A DNA stretch of 64,000 nt from Poa pratensis (GCA_947311845.1 CAMZMU010000041.1:115654094-115718093); one strand, 5' to 3'; positions 23,785-35,423 are shown, counted from the stretch's first letter. The notes: generated from the sequence alone by a model not told the origin. Made by a program: numbers and translations.

Positions 23785-24439
23785 CTAGCTGGGTGGCCCG
23801 CGCATTTGCGCGGCTAGACTATCTATTTGATGTGATATCTTGCTATAACTTTTTTTTTAATTTAGAGAGACATTAGCCGATAGCTAAAAATTTAATACTT
23901 TAAGAACCGTTAGTTTTTTCAGACAGTATATTAGGTTTTAATATGCTTTTGGATTTTCTTCTCAAGTTTATGTATATTTGCGTGGCTTAATTTTCATTTG
24001 GTTTCACATTTATAATGTCATTTTATCCAACAAAATATTGTGCCGATTCCTATATCTACTTTTGTATCTCCCTCCTCCTCTTTGCTTGAGTTTTCTCATC
24101 TTTGCATTTTATAGTTCAGAATTGAATTTTACTGTAGTCAAAATTATAATTTAAATGCTTGACTTTTTATAAAAAATACGTCTCTTTACCCAGATTATTT
24201 GGCTGAGGTTTTTTTTCCAATTTTTTCCATACATATTTGTTGTATTTTATCCGACCATTATTTTTCTCGCTTTATATTTGAGGACACGCTCAGTGATTGT
24301 AATTTGTAAATGACGGTCCACTCTGTATATTCTTTTCTGAAAAACATGGAAGAGAAATCCCCTTTCTTTTCTCTCCCATTGAATCGATTGACTGTACCAA
24401 ATCCATTGATTGCACCCGAGAAAATCCCATTTCTCTAAT

Positions 24440-24720
24440 GTATTCCAGGCCATGATCTTGTAGGCGATTCTTGACCAACTCGTGGATGCGCGGTGGAGCT
24501 CCGGATATGGCGTTGCCCGCCGGCGAGGCTGCATCTCGCCGTCCATCAGTGCGGTGGCCGGCAAGGTTCAGTGCGGACTGCACTGTGCGCGACTCGGCGT
24601 CGACCTGGACGTGGTTGACGACGACGAAGGTGGCAGCTGTGGCCCGCATTCAGCACTCATGGTGCGTGCCTCATTGCTCTATTCCCCCGTGCACGGCCGC
24701 TTCCCCATTTCTATTTCCTC
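24440..24720. pseudogene. GC-rich exon-like fragment in Helitron 1
   Basis: A GC-rich island with open frames on both strands (minus 24290-24649, plus 24482-24757). It looks like a piece of a captured exon, but I recognise no domain on either strand and cannot choose the coding strand. Confidence 0.25.
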
Positions 24721-25138
24721 CAAATTTTTATCAGCTCTTGTGTATTTTAGCTTGTAGCAGAAGCAGCCACACGTAAATCCATCATCCAATCTCCATCACA
24801 AATCAAAATTCTGTCCCAGACGCAGAGTCGCAGACTACATGTATGTTTAGTTCTTTCGTCAGATACATATCCATGTCTACAGTTAGAGGATGAGATTATC
24901 TTAGAAAGGCAAGCCATTAATCAGTCTTCTAGAGTTTTGCGACCATGGCAAGAACGCCACAGCAGCTAGTATCTGACTTCATTATCAGATTTAGAACAAA
25001 CAAATGCAAGCGTTCACTTGGGTCAATCAAATTGTCCATGGCTAATCTGATCAGTGATCCATAATATGTTACAGACTTACAGTTAGACATCCGCATATAT
25101 TTGAAATACATTATAGCAGGTAATGTTATTACAGGAAC

Positions 25139-25485
25139 TCCGCCTATGTCCTCTAGGCATAGCCGGTCCCAAGCCCGGATAAAGGAGGAGGGTTGTGATA
25201 GGCTTGGCGAGCCAACGTAAAAACTAGCCAGTCCCATGGATATGAAACCCACGAGAGTAGTACTAGGGTGGGTGACCTCCTGGAAAGTCCTCATGAAAGG
25301 TTTCATATCTAAGGGTTGTGATAGGCTTGGCGAGCCAACGTAAAAACTAGCCAGTCCCATGGATATGAAACCCATTTGGGCGAGAGTAGTACCAGGATGG
25401 GTGACCTCCTGAGAAGTCCTCGTGATAGGGTTTCATATCTAGCCTACCCCAACTTGTTTGGGACAAAAGGCTTTGTTAAGGTTAA
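25139..25485 (+). mobile_element. SINE-like retroposon with two 5S-rRNA-like segments
   Basis: A perfect 19 bp direct repeat, GGTAATGTTATTACAGGAA, flanks the body at 25120-25138 and 25486-25504; duplications of this length are typical of target-primed retroposition. The body starts with a unique head (AGCCGGTCCCAAGCCCGG near 25160). Two copies of a 123 bp unit follow, starting at 25193 and 25316, each beginning TTGTGATAGGCTTGG and each containing CGAGAGTAGTACYAGGRTGG and GGTGACCTCCTG, which match the 3' half of plant 5S rRNA. The tail CCCCAACTTGTTTGGGAC then AAAAGGCTTTGTT resembles the 3' end of plant Au-type SINEs. The second unit keeps more of the 5S text (TTGGGCGAGAG). Confidence 0.75.
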
Positions 25486-26759
25486 GGTAATGTTATTACA
25501 GGAAAGAAACTACTACCTAAGTTTCAATCATGTATCGCTGAGTTCAATGCCTCCTGGCTGTTGCGGCGTAATATTTTTTAGCTCAAGTGCCAGTAAACAC
25601 AGCCTTGTTCATGAGCAATTTTTTCCCAACTATTCTTCTGTAGTTGAGGACTTGGCAGAAAAGTATGCAAAAAAGGTCTTCCTTCTAAGAAGGTCCACGG
25701 TGAATTTTTCTCAAAGTATTATAGATTACAAACATAATATTTAGAGATCTAGCTGTTGTAGGCGATCAAAGTACATTAAAGTTTCTGTGAATGTTCTTGG
25801 TATAGAAGAGCGTTGACCAAGGACACAGATGCAATGTTGAACTTCCATATTGAATTAATTTGCTAAGAACAATTGTCAAACTGTGCATGCACATAGACGG
25901 ATATAAAGTTATAAACTACTAATACAAAAAACTGGACTATTTCCTTTTTCTCTTGGCTCTTCTGTCCTTGCATTCAGCTTGTTTTGTTTTGATGCTGTTC
26001 TGCGTTGCCAACATGTGAACCTTCATCTTCTAGCTTTTCCATTAACACGTCTCATGTTTTTTTGGTGGTGCTTTTTCTACTGTTTTGGATTTACTTTCTT
26101 CACTCCCTTCATCTTCCGAGTCATCAGATAGTATAATAGATCTCCGTTTTTTTTTCATTGGCACTTGTTGATAGCTTTTTATCTTCATGCTACTTTTTAT
26201 TTACTCTACCCCCGCTTCTGCAAAATTACATTACATATTAAGAGATATGTTGATAAAAAATTGTATATTCAAGTATTCAATCGCCTTTTTAACTGGCTCG
26301 TTCAATTTGTTAGTTTCCTTTTATACAATGTTGTCCATTTCGTCATCCATTAAATACTATTCATCACAATCATGAAGATTCATAAATATGTACTCTATGG
26401 AAAAAAATGCAATCTTTACTTTAAAACGTATAAAATGGATCATTACCTCTTCTGCTTTATCATCCAAGTACCGCATCTCAAGCTTATCATCATGCACAAA
26501 TGTATTTTTTACTGGAAACTTTGCATACCGAGAGTGAGATTTTATCATTTAGCTTTAATCGAAAGATAAGTCTTCGTCCACATAATTGTTGCATGACCTT
26601 TGGAACTTCTTGGGATTTTCCATCGCAAGAGTCCAACAATGATGAGACTAATGTTTAAGCATTCTTTTGGCCTCTTCATCAAATAAAGTGCATCTTGTAG
26701 TACCTGTGTGAAAAATATGCTATTATATAACACACAAAAAATGTAAATACTTTTATAGG

Positions 26760-26945
26760 TCTTGGAGGCTTCTGTGTTGAAGATTTCTGATCCATTACCT
26801 GGTTTGTTGGGTTATCGTGCCTGATCAAATCAGTCGTGGATGGTCCTGTAAAAAAGCTGTCCGTCATCGTTGTTGGAGTACATCCCCTTTGCCGAGGCCG
26901 GGCGAAAAGTTCACACCGTATCTACCTGGTGTGTTGGGTTGTTGT
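26760..26945 (-). pseudogene. Duplicated exon-like pieces in Helitron 1
   Basis: Two minus-strand stretches about 125 bp apart encode similar peptides, LIRHDNPTNQV (about 26799-26831) and RIRHNNPTHQV (about 26925-26957). Both run into CAG|GTA, a good splice donor. This looks like a duplicated exon end from a captured gene. I cannot identify the parent gene; neighbouring minus-strand frames at 26357-26548 and 26545-26733 may be further exons. Confidence 0.35.
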
Positions 26946-26959
26946 GCCTTATCCTGGTA

Positions 26960-29900
26960 AGTTCTTCTAATATTCTCCTTCTGTAAAACATTTGTTCCTC
27001 CAATGTGAGGACTTTTATCCATCTCCATCATGTGTGGTAATGTTTTTTAAAGATGAGAAAATTGATTGACATTTTTTTCTCTTTACCTCGTATCCAACCA
27101 TGCTTCATGTGAATTTGTTAGACGTCATCTGCCCAGTTAGTCGCTCTTCTAGGCGATGCCTCTAGTGCCTCTTGCATGTGTTGGCTGAAAAAGAGAACAG
27201 GGTCATGTTTGACCTGCCTTGATGAATTGAGTATCTGTAAGAACATTATTTCTAGATTATGGATTGGACCTCAAAGGTATGATCGAAAAATAATCAGACC
27301 CCAACTAATGGATACCGTGATAACGTGCCGGGTCGCCAAATCTAATCTAATGTCGTGCTGCTATATTTGCCGCCATGTATAGGTATATATGCATAGATGT
27401 GCAATTGAATCATGGGCCTTAATGAACCAAAGTTCTATATGTTCCAACCACATGGGACTTCTAGTGTGTCATCATCTTACCTCCCAAATATAATGGAAAC
27501 TCTAGATACATCAATAATAAATAGATAGTTAACTACATATTGTGATAAAATCAATCAAATATTTAGGAGAAAATTAAGGCTGATACCACACTTTCACTTC
27601 TATCCATGACAGATGATATGAAACAAACATTACTCTGTTGGTATGGTTAGAGCTGAAAGATCAGCTAAGTAATGCAGAAAACGAAATAATTTTTCTTGTA
27701 CTCATTTCCTTGCTTCTTTGTTTATTTCCTGAACATATAATATTGCATGATATACTGTAGTTTTTTCAAGTCAGACACCTCATAAGTATTGCTTTAAAAT
27801 TTGATGTTAGTGTCATCATTCCGATGTAGTGAATTTTCTTGCCCTCACAATGTTAACCCAATGAACGTACCTGGGCCCTCGGACAAAAATGCGGAGGTTA
27901 GGACAAAATATTTTTCTACAGTTGGCCGCGCAATGCATAGGATCCGTAATTTCTGCGGTGAGTGGTCCGGCAAAATAACATGTTTTGCCCAGATAAAGTG
28001 ACCGTAATTCAGTGCGTGTCTTCCCTTGTCTCAGTTCCGTTTATACTACACAGACATGTGAAAACAAATCTACAAATATGTGCGGGGCTGACCGGGGTGA
28101 ATTTTATTTGAATAAAAACTGACCAAAAAAATTGACGGTAAAAGTTCTAGACTTGTATGCATGATGTGATACTTAGTCTTGAAAACCCTCAGCTATTTCG
28201 CGATTTAATTTGCCACCGTATTAGCAATGATACTCCATGCAAGGAATCTAACCCCCCAAAAAGTAATGTCCAAATACGATCTTGCAATCTGAAGCGTAAA
28301 TTCAGTGGATCTTCTCCTCAAGAATTAAGAAGGAAGATGATCTTCTCAAAGATATAGGGACTTGCATTCTGAGAGCATTAAATAGTACATTTGTTTCATG
28401 TAAATGTGTTGTAGGAAGTACCCCAACCTCCATGCATTTCAAGTGACCCACATCCCAACAGTAATCTCGAAGAATTGGTTGATCTCTCCTGCATTCTGAT
28501 AATATAACCAACTTTATCCGGAGCACTGAAAAACTGGGGCATCTTATAATTCCACAATTTCACATCTTAATATCATTGGGACATCAGATCAACTAAAAAG
28601 AAATCTGTACAGCAAAAGCATGCCTTTTGAGTAATCACTAACTTGTAAATATCATGCTGTGAAGTGAATTTAAGTGCCACTAATGCAACAAAAAAGCTGC
28701 ATACTTACAGTATCCATGAATTCTACAAACTAACCTTTGTACAACGGATTGATGACCACAAACCTGCAGGATTTAGCTCAAAAATGACCTGCAGGCTGCA
28801 GCTATAAAGTATAGCTGGAAGCAATCTCTTTTTATGATTTTCTTATGCTAATCAATCCATTATAAGTATCAATCGCTGGTATGGTGGCTTGCACGTATAT
28901 ATCCACATGCTGTAGAAACCGAGAAGAAAGAACGCCACCTCAATCCTTAACTTGCCGCTCTTCTAATGCATATTTTTCAACGGCGTCTCGGGCGGAAAGA
29001 AAATTCATGTCAATACCAGCTCCTGAAATCACAAAGTACATACGAACAAAATTATATGAATTATGAACCTTGTCGATATGGGCAGTCCAGATACTTTATT
29101 GTTGCATGCACAAAAATAAATATCACGTACTCTTTTCATCACTCAACTTAATGCTCACATATTGGACGGCTGTACGACCCTGGCGCTCGGACTGCGGGTG
29201 ATAGCACAAACTTCGTTCGATCATTGCCGTCCGATGTAGACAACCTCTGAAGAAAGGCGACGGGAAGGAAGATTTTTTTATTTCTCTTCCGCTGAATCAA
29301 TTAAAATTCTGAAGGCAGGTTAGTGAATCAATTTTATTGAAAGAAATAAAAGCTAGTGAATCAATTGGATTCAGCTCAAGAGATCGGATGTGCATCTGGT
29401 TTGACCGAGACCATACATCCAGAATTATCTGCGTGACTCACGCCGGCCTAGACGCACGTAATGGAACCTGGCCGGACGGGCTGCTCCCTGGAAATTGATG
29501 GATCAACCTAGGCCAACTACATCCGGCAAGCATCCTCACCTAGTTGCAAAGCTTGCTGAAAAGAAGAATTAATCGATTGATGGACTCGATGCATCACGCT
29601 ACAACTCAAGGAGAGATGTATTGCCCAAGGCACATAACCTAATCGAGAAGAAAGCCATGAGGAGAAAAAAGAGGACGACTCACGCCGGAAGAGCACCGTA
29701 TCTTGATTTTTTCTTTTGACGTGCCATGGAAGGGCGTGACTGCAGGCTGTGCTAGAGTATGCAGAGATGACGATTCTTTACTTGTGTGCTTTCGAATAGC
29801 TGGGCGTCATGGTGCCGTCGCGTGTGTTCGAGCTCTCGATCGAGGGGCTCCGGGCGTGCGTTGTAGCTTTCCGGTGAGGATGCCCGTGTGCTGGTCGCAG

Positions 29901-30120
29901 ATGCATATTCCTAGCATCAGGCGATCGTTCTGTGCAAATCATCGTACCGGCCGGACAACACATTAGTTAATCAGACTCCAGCTTTGGTACTTATGCGATG
30001 CGAGTACATACATAGCCTGCGCGCATCTTTTATTAAGTAGCTTTTTCCTGCCCAAGACGTGTAAGACCGGGATTGCTGCCTAGTTGGTCAACTGCTGTTT
30101 TCAATACGATCTCCAGTAAC
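26960..30120. other. Remainder of Helitron 1, no gene recognised
   Basis: Mixed AT-rich sequence with short frames only. Nothing in it matches a domain that I know. Near the 5' end a motif TAAATCTGAGCC is present twice (about 30131 and 30158), described in Part 2. Confidence 0.4.
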
Positions 30121-30201
30121 AGCGTTTTTAAATCTGAGCCGTTTGGTTTTAAGTGCTAAATCTGAGCCATTAATTATCCTGTGTTTTAATTATATAATAG
30201 A

Positions 30202-31552
30202 TAGATTGTGCACAACAAAGATTGCTTGTGTAACATTGTTTCTGTAATATGATCTCTAATTTTATATTGTCTGTATTGTCATTTTCAGATTGATGACTTG
30301 AACATGGTATGGAATAGCTGGTTTCGGTGGGTGCAGCGGTGGCCAAGAGGTTCCAGCAAAGGAGGACATGCTGAGGAAAAAAGAGATAACAATAAATAGT
30401 TTCATTTATGTTCCTAGAGATAACAATAAATAGTTTCATTTATGTTCCTTCATCAGTACAAAGTATTTAAATAAATAGTATTTAAGGAGAAATCCCTGCA
30501 GCGGTAACATTGACCGAACATGCAAAAATGTAAACAACATTGAAAGTATAGCCTGATCAAACCAAATTGATTTATTTCTTCTTGATCGTGTCACCAAAAT
30601 TACAGCCAATCAAAGGTGTGAAGTTTAGCAAGCTCTAAAAGTGATAAAATCCAAGTAATGACGTAATTTGTCTTTCTAGATTAGTGATAACTATTTACTT
30701 GTTCAGCAGACCAGGAGCACTGGAGGTGGTTCTTTGTTTTGGACAAACAAAAACTCCCTTTGATTCATGATTGAGCTACTAGGTTCTGTTTTTTGCTTCC
30801 TGGAGTTGTTTTTAACACTATTATTTCTACATGTTTGGTGAAATTATTTCTGCTCTTAGTTACTCAAAAACACGGTGGATGATCTGCTGCTTTTACTTCT
30901 CTGGGTTTTCAGTGGTAGTGGTATTCACTTGGATGATCTGAAGGTACACGCCCTGGAGATCAAGGCTATGCATGAATGCAGAAATAGTGTGAAAATAGCT
31001 GCTGTCATTGCCAACCTCCATGCTTATGAAGACCTCTGTTTCAGATTTGTCTTGTTGAATTAGCAATTGTACTCTCTAAGACTATTTTCCATGCTTTTAA
31101 AAACCTCTGTTTCAAGTTACCTTATAGTACAAACCTATGTAACTCCACACTGCTGTTACTACACTGCTAATTGCACCTATGTGCATCCATGTTCCTAATT
31201 TTGCAGTACTGATTGAAAGCATGCTGACTACATTCACATTTTTTGGATGAATTTCTCTGATTCTGTCACAAAATAGCCTCAGTACCAAGCTATAAAGTGT
31301 ACCTTGTTGACCAAATTTTAGAAATATTTGTTGATTCTCCCACCAGCAAACAAGTGTGAAAGTGAACACGTTTTTTATTAATTAAGGAATTGCTTCTGAA
31401 GCAAACTAACTAATGGCATTTGTAGTTGCATGCCCGAAACCAACTTAATTCAGTCAAATGATAGGTAGCGAAGCAAAGATATGAAGTGAAAATGAGTGTT
31501 CAGTCAAATGATGGGTAGAAGATGTCAAACAATACGGTATTTGCATCCGGTA
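30202..31552. other. Distal part of the outer Helitron, no gene recognised
   Basis: Contains a 34 bp perfect-looking tandem repeat at 30383-30450 and a diverged 48 bp direct repeat (CAGTCAAATGATRGGTAG at 31453 and 31501). Exon-like text near 30290-30350 follows a good splice acceptor (TTTTCAG), but no protein is recognisable. Confidence 0.4.
30383..30450. repeat. 34 bp tandem duplication
   Basis: GAGATAACAATAAATAGTTT begins each of two adjacent copies, at 30383 and 30417. Confidence 0.85.
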
Positions 31553-31581
31553 GTTGCGCAGTTGCGCAACGGGTCATCTAG
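31553..31581 (+). other. Helitron 3' terminal hairpin and CTAG
   Basis: Stem GTTGCGCA/TGCGCAAC, then GGGTCAT and CTAG, the replication-termination structure of Helitrons. Confidence 0.75.
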
Positions 31582-32271
31582 TATATATAAACACACATGG
31601 TCCATGGAGGTCGCGGTGGCTAGCTGCTACGAGAACCATTAGGACAACCCTACCCGCCGCGCGCCATTTTACGTGGCCAGTGGCTGATCTCGTACCTACA
31701 CTGTATGTGTGAACCGGGTAGACCGCAGGCACGCACATGCATATATCTCTGCCGTCTTTGTCTCACACCCAATTATCAGAGGGATCATACATCTCGATCG
31801 ATCGATCGAGGAGAGAGTATGTCGGCCCGGTTGACGAAATTAAAGCATGCTATCTCATACACGTCTGGACTACTAGAGCATGCATGATGCACGTGCGTAT
31901 TTTAGCAGATTAGTCTCAACCGAATCGAATCGAACGAGAATGTACGACGTATGCACATGTACAGCTAGCAGCCGGGAGAGCTCACTGAAGCAATGTTAAG
32001 TCAGGACACTAGTAGAGCAGTAGTGTACGAGGAGTTAAAATAATTATGTGTAGGATTGAAACGAAGCTGTCATGACAAATACAAATACTGTACGGTTGTA
32101 TCTCATTTTATTTTTTATTTTTTTAGATCAGCGCATACTGTTCGTATCATGCATGCATGGGTCGAATGCAACTAGGAACCCACACGCTCCAAATAGAAGC
32201 ACTACTGACGGAATGGAACAATGCGAAGGAGCACTAGTTATATTTTTTAATACAACATAAATATTTAGAAA
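31582..32271. other. Resumed block-X flank, then unannotated DNA
   Basis: Bases 31582-31660 match the flank segments at 3520-3606 and 5005-5044 and continue past the point where those copies are cut (CGCCGCGCGCCATTTTACGT), so this is the original right-hand flank. From 31660 to 32271 I see no gene or repeat beyond a short GATC run at about 31797-31808. Confidence 0.5.
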
Positions 32272-33672
32272 CTAGCTGGTTGGCCCGCGCATTTGCGTGG
32301 CTAGAAGTGAAACTAAATTTGTACTCAAATTGTTAAGGTGCTCAATATCTCCTCGCAAGAGAATATAATTTACCTTTTCAGTCCCATAACACAGTGATTT
32401 GAAATTATGGTTATTTTTTATTCTTTTCTTGAGATCTTTGTACTAAACTTGATTATCTCATAGCTTGTTTTTTGTTTACATGCATATATTGTTTAATTAA
32501 AACGACTTATTGAACTTGATTTTGTTTTAATCCATTTAATGTTGCATCCCTAGCATTGCGTTGCCACCTTTTAGTTGACATACTCTTTGCTCGCCTAGTT
32601 AACCAACATTTGTTTTGATTCACACGGTCCACATTTCTTTTGATTCGTCCTAATTAACCAACGATTTATTCTATCGCTTCTAGTCACCATGTTCATTTTA
32701 TGTTTTGATTGTTCTGACCACTCATATTTGTTACACTCCGGTCGAGCTTTGTTTTCTACTCTCAACCACTCACTTCATATGTATGTTTATACGGGAACAG
32801 TTCATGCATATGAGCCTATTCCATTTTTTTCCACAAAAGAATCTTAGCTAGGTGCCTAAATCCAACTGTTAGTTTTCATATATATTATTCAGTTTTCTTT
32901 TGCTTCATATATTTTCATACTAATAGTATGTATGTCGCTATTTGATTTACTTAAAAGTTCTCTGATTCAAAATTAAAATCATTTTTGGTGACAAAATTAT
33001 TTAACGGAAGTCCTAGAATTTTGCCTTCATAGTTTTGTGTATGGAAATAGTGTTCGATTTAAAAAGTCTCACCAAGCTCGGTGAACCATGCATGCATGTA
33101 TTTGGAGGATTTTTTTTTCATGGCATGTGTCGCCTAAATCAGAGAAGAAACGAAAGAGGAAATGAGCTAATCCTTTTACTTGCAAAAATCATGCACCAAG
33201 AGTTGCGCCAAGAGAGTGGAGTACCTGGAGACATCGAGAAGTTCATGGGCGAACTGGCGTCAATGGAGAGAGCAGCTTCTGCTTCTCCACGGTGTCCTTG
33301 TCACCCAGTCATCGACGTCCACGGCCTGTCAAAACAAATTATAATGGATATACTTGTCGAACAAATAAATCGGTCTTACCATTATCCATTGGCTTGTCGA
33401 CGAAACTGAACCCTTGATTAAAACGTTGATATCTCGCTGCCGTATGCCATTGCTAACGCAGAGGCAGATTGGATTCTGCCACCGTACGGCGTAATTCCCT
33501 ACTTTGACCTCTTACTTGGTTTTTTTTTCTTGAACTGTACTCTTCATTGATCTCCATGAATTTGAACTGTATTCTTACGCAATATTTTTATGATTTTGAT
33601 CAAAATGCACATGGAGGCGTGAGGATACTACTCTTACTTGATACTTTCTTGAACTGTACTCTTACTTAAGGT

Positions 33673-34137
33673 TTGATGGCGTTTAAATCCTGCAAAATAA
33701 AAAGACCGATCTACGCCGCGTGTCAGTCCTTTGGCGTCATGACGTTGCAAATCATGATGGCTGTATATCGTATTACCATTATCCATTGGCTTGTCGACGA
33801 AACTGAATCCTTGATTAAAACGTTGATATCTCGCTGCAAATCGCTACAGGTCCTGATGCAAATCGTGATGGCTGTATATCTATCCTTTATTGCATCCAAG
33901 CGGCCTGGTGGCCAAGAAGGTGGAGAGCATGATGACGGGTTATTGCATCCAAGCGCCATGGTGGCCAAGAAGGTGGAGAGCATGATGACGGGGGCTCCTT
34001 CCGGCCTGCATCAGGACCTGCAGACACGGCCGAGCATGGCTATGGTAGCCGGCATGCTCGAGGGTACCATGCAGCTGTGCGAGCCGCGCGCACGGTCGCT
34101 CGGGTTCTTCCGGCTGTACGGTCGCGTCACGGATTGA
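33673..34137 (+). CDS. Unrecognised ORF in Helitron 2, 154 codons
   Basis: An open frame with an internal duplication (AKKVESMMTG appears twice, from a 53 bp tandem repeat at about 33890-33995) and an arginine-rich end. I recognise no family. It overlaps an open frame on the other strand. The duplication and the lack of a clear start context make it a weak gene candidate; it may be a captured exon. Confidence 0.2.
   Translation: MMAFKSCKIKRPIYAACQSFGVMTLQIMMAVYRITIIHWLVDETESLIKTLISRCKSLQVLMQIVMAVYLSFIASKRPGGQEGGEHDDGLLHPSAMVAKKVESMMTGAPSGLHQDLQTRPSMAMVAGMLEGTMQLCEPRARSLGFFRLYGRVTD
33889..33995. repeat. About 53 bp tandem repeat in Helitron 2
   Basis: The phrase TTATTGCATCCAAGCG followed by GTGGCCAAGAAGGTGGAGAG is repeated in tandem with few changes. 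Confidence 0.75.
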
Positions 34138-35090
34138 ATCCATGGCTGTCGTCGTGTGAGGGTTCGCGGCGGCGTTTGAGGGAAATATCATCAATCTGGA
34201 CAGGATGGTGCCTTCAATCTGCCGGCATCGTGCCTGGGATTGAATCCATCACGTGATCAAGTGGGTGTTCTGTTTTGCATTGTGCCGACGGACACATATC
34301 TGCTGTGATCAATTACAGCGTCCATCAGTAACACGAACAGGTAAGCACTTTTCCGATGAGATCTTCGTTGATTAATCCATTAATTAGCTGCTAACCTGCA
34401 ATTTGTGCTTCGATGATGATGATGTCTATTATCTGTCTTGTGGTCGCCGGCCGTCGTCATCCCGCAGCTCATCTTCTTGACCTAGCCTACTGCGACGTCG
34501 ATCGATCATCTAAAAAATTCCGGCCGATCGATGGTATATTGTTCCTTGCATCCATCCGGGAATACGATCCTTGAAGATGCTGGTAATGATGCTTCTGTGC
34601 TCCGTCTTGTGGTCGCCGGCCGATGTCGTCATGCAGCTCTTCTTCTTGACGTAGCCTACCATCCGCAGCTCGACGTTCGATACGCATGCCTTCGATCGAT
34701 CTGCCGACGGCGGATCTGGTGGTGTCTAGCCGTGAGAGGTTCGTTGGGTAATACATGTACGTATTGGTGGCTTATATTAACCGAGGGATTATTGAGTTCG
34801 CATTGGCCGTTGGTTAGTGTCTGTTTGCTTTACAGATCAATGAACGTGGTCATGTCAGGCACCTATCCATATATTTTCCTAATCTTAGGTACCGTGCACT
34901 TCCTAAACTTTCTTTTTCCTTTTCAGAATTCTGAACGTGTCGAGGCTGGACATCTATCCGCACTGTTTAGCTTTCCATGTGGAATTACGTGGAAGTGTTT
35001 GTGCTGATAAATCTCCACCGTCTATACATCTTAGTTTTATGGTGGTAAATCTCCACCGTCAATTGTTTGTTGTTTTAATAATATAATAGA

Positions 35091-35423
35091 TATCCACAAC
35101 GTTGCCGCTTAAATTAGCCAATTCCTACTTGATGTCAGCATATATTAAGATTCATCACGAATAGAAATAAGACTACAGATGGGTCGGCCCTACCGACCCA
35201 ATGGACCACTTGGAGCCGGCCCTATTTACCCATATATCGTTTGAGGCCGGCCCATGTGGCCCAATGGCCTCGATTATTTGGGTCGGGTCAGTGACCCAGT
35301 GGGCCGACCCGGCCCATTCCCATCCTGACCCAAACCGCACCAATCAATCTGTTGTTTGTGGTTTGAAACCGTTTCACACCAACCTACAGCCTACACGACC
35401 AACCAGTAGTACTCCGTGAGCAT
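35091..35423. other. Unannotated interval before the WD40 fragment
   Basis: Rich in GGCCCGACC/GGGTCGG phrases with no gene recognised. It may be the leader or terminus of a small transposon around the WD40 piece, but I could not pair its ends. Confidence 0.3.

Larger units (their letters stand above)
23785..30201 (-). mobile_element. Nested Helitron 1, minus strand (6417 bp)
   Basis: On the minus strand it starts TCTATTATATAATTAAAAC at 30201, preceded by A. It ends with a hairpin (CCGCGCAAATGCGCGG), about nine bases and CTAG at 23785, followed by T. These are complete canonical Helitron termini and match those of the element at 32272-35090. No Rep/helicase frame is present, so it is non-autonomous. 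It carries a 5S-bearing retroposon (25139-25485), exon-like pieces near 26.3-27.0 kb and a GC-rich piece at about 24.45-24.70 kb. Confidence 0.8.
17595..31581 (+). mobile_element. Outer Helitron, about 14 kb including a nested one
   Basis: The right end has the Helitron 3' structure: a palindrome GTTGCGCAGTTGCGCAAC (31553-31570), seven bases, then CTAG (31578-31581) followed by T. The flanking DNA at 17594 (A) and 31582 (T) joins into the uninterrupted sequence seen at about 5010, so insertion was between A and T. The 5' end reads TTACTTCTATAAAG rather than the canonical TC start, so that terminus is less certain. Without the nested Helitron it is about 7.6 kb. No Rep/helicase is visible; the content is intron-like and GC-rich gene-like pieces, as in gene-capturing non-autonomous Helitrons. 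Confidence 0.7.
32272..35090 (-). mobile_element. Helitron 2, minus strand (2819 bp)
   Basis: On the minus strand it starts TCTATTATATTATTAAAACA at 35090, preceded by A. It ends with the hairpin CCACGCAAATGCGCGG, spacing text GCCAACCAG and CTAG at 32272, followed by T. Both ends match Helitron 1, so they are one family. The interior has unexplained frames (33035-33409 and 33673-34137, plus strand) and internal duplications but no Rep/helicase; it is non-autonomous. Confidence 0.8.

Noticed and set aside
24290..24649. Minus-strand frame as a captured enzyme exon
   Set aside because: A passing likeness to a short pectinesterase phrase (RTVQSAL) is too weak, and the rest of the frame does not support it.
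24929..25375. Minus-strand 148-codon frame with repeated GLASFYVGSPSLSQP
   Set aside because: The repeat is the antisense translation of the doubled retroposon unit, so the frame is incidental.
25252..25424. 5S rRNA gene
   Set aside because: Only the 3' half is present, in two copies within a retroposon flanked by a 19 bp duplication; the 5' half of the gene is absent.
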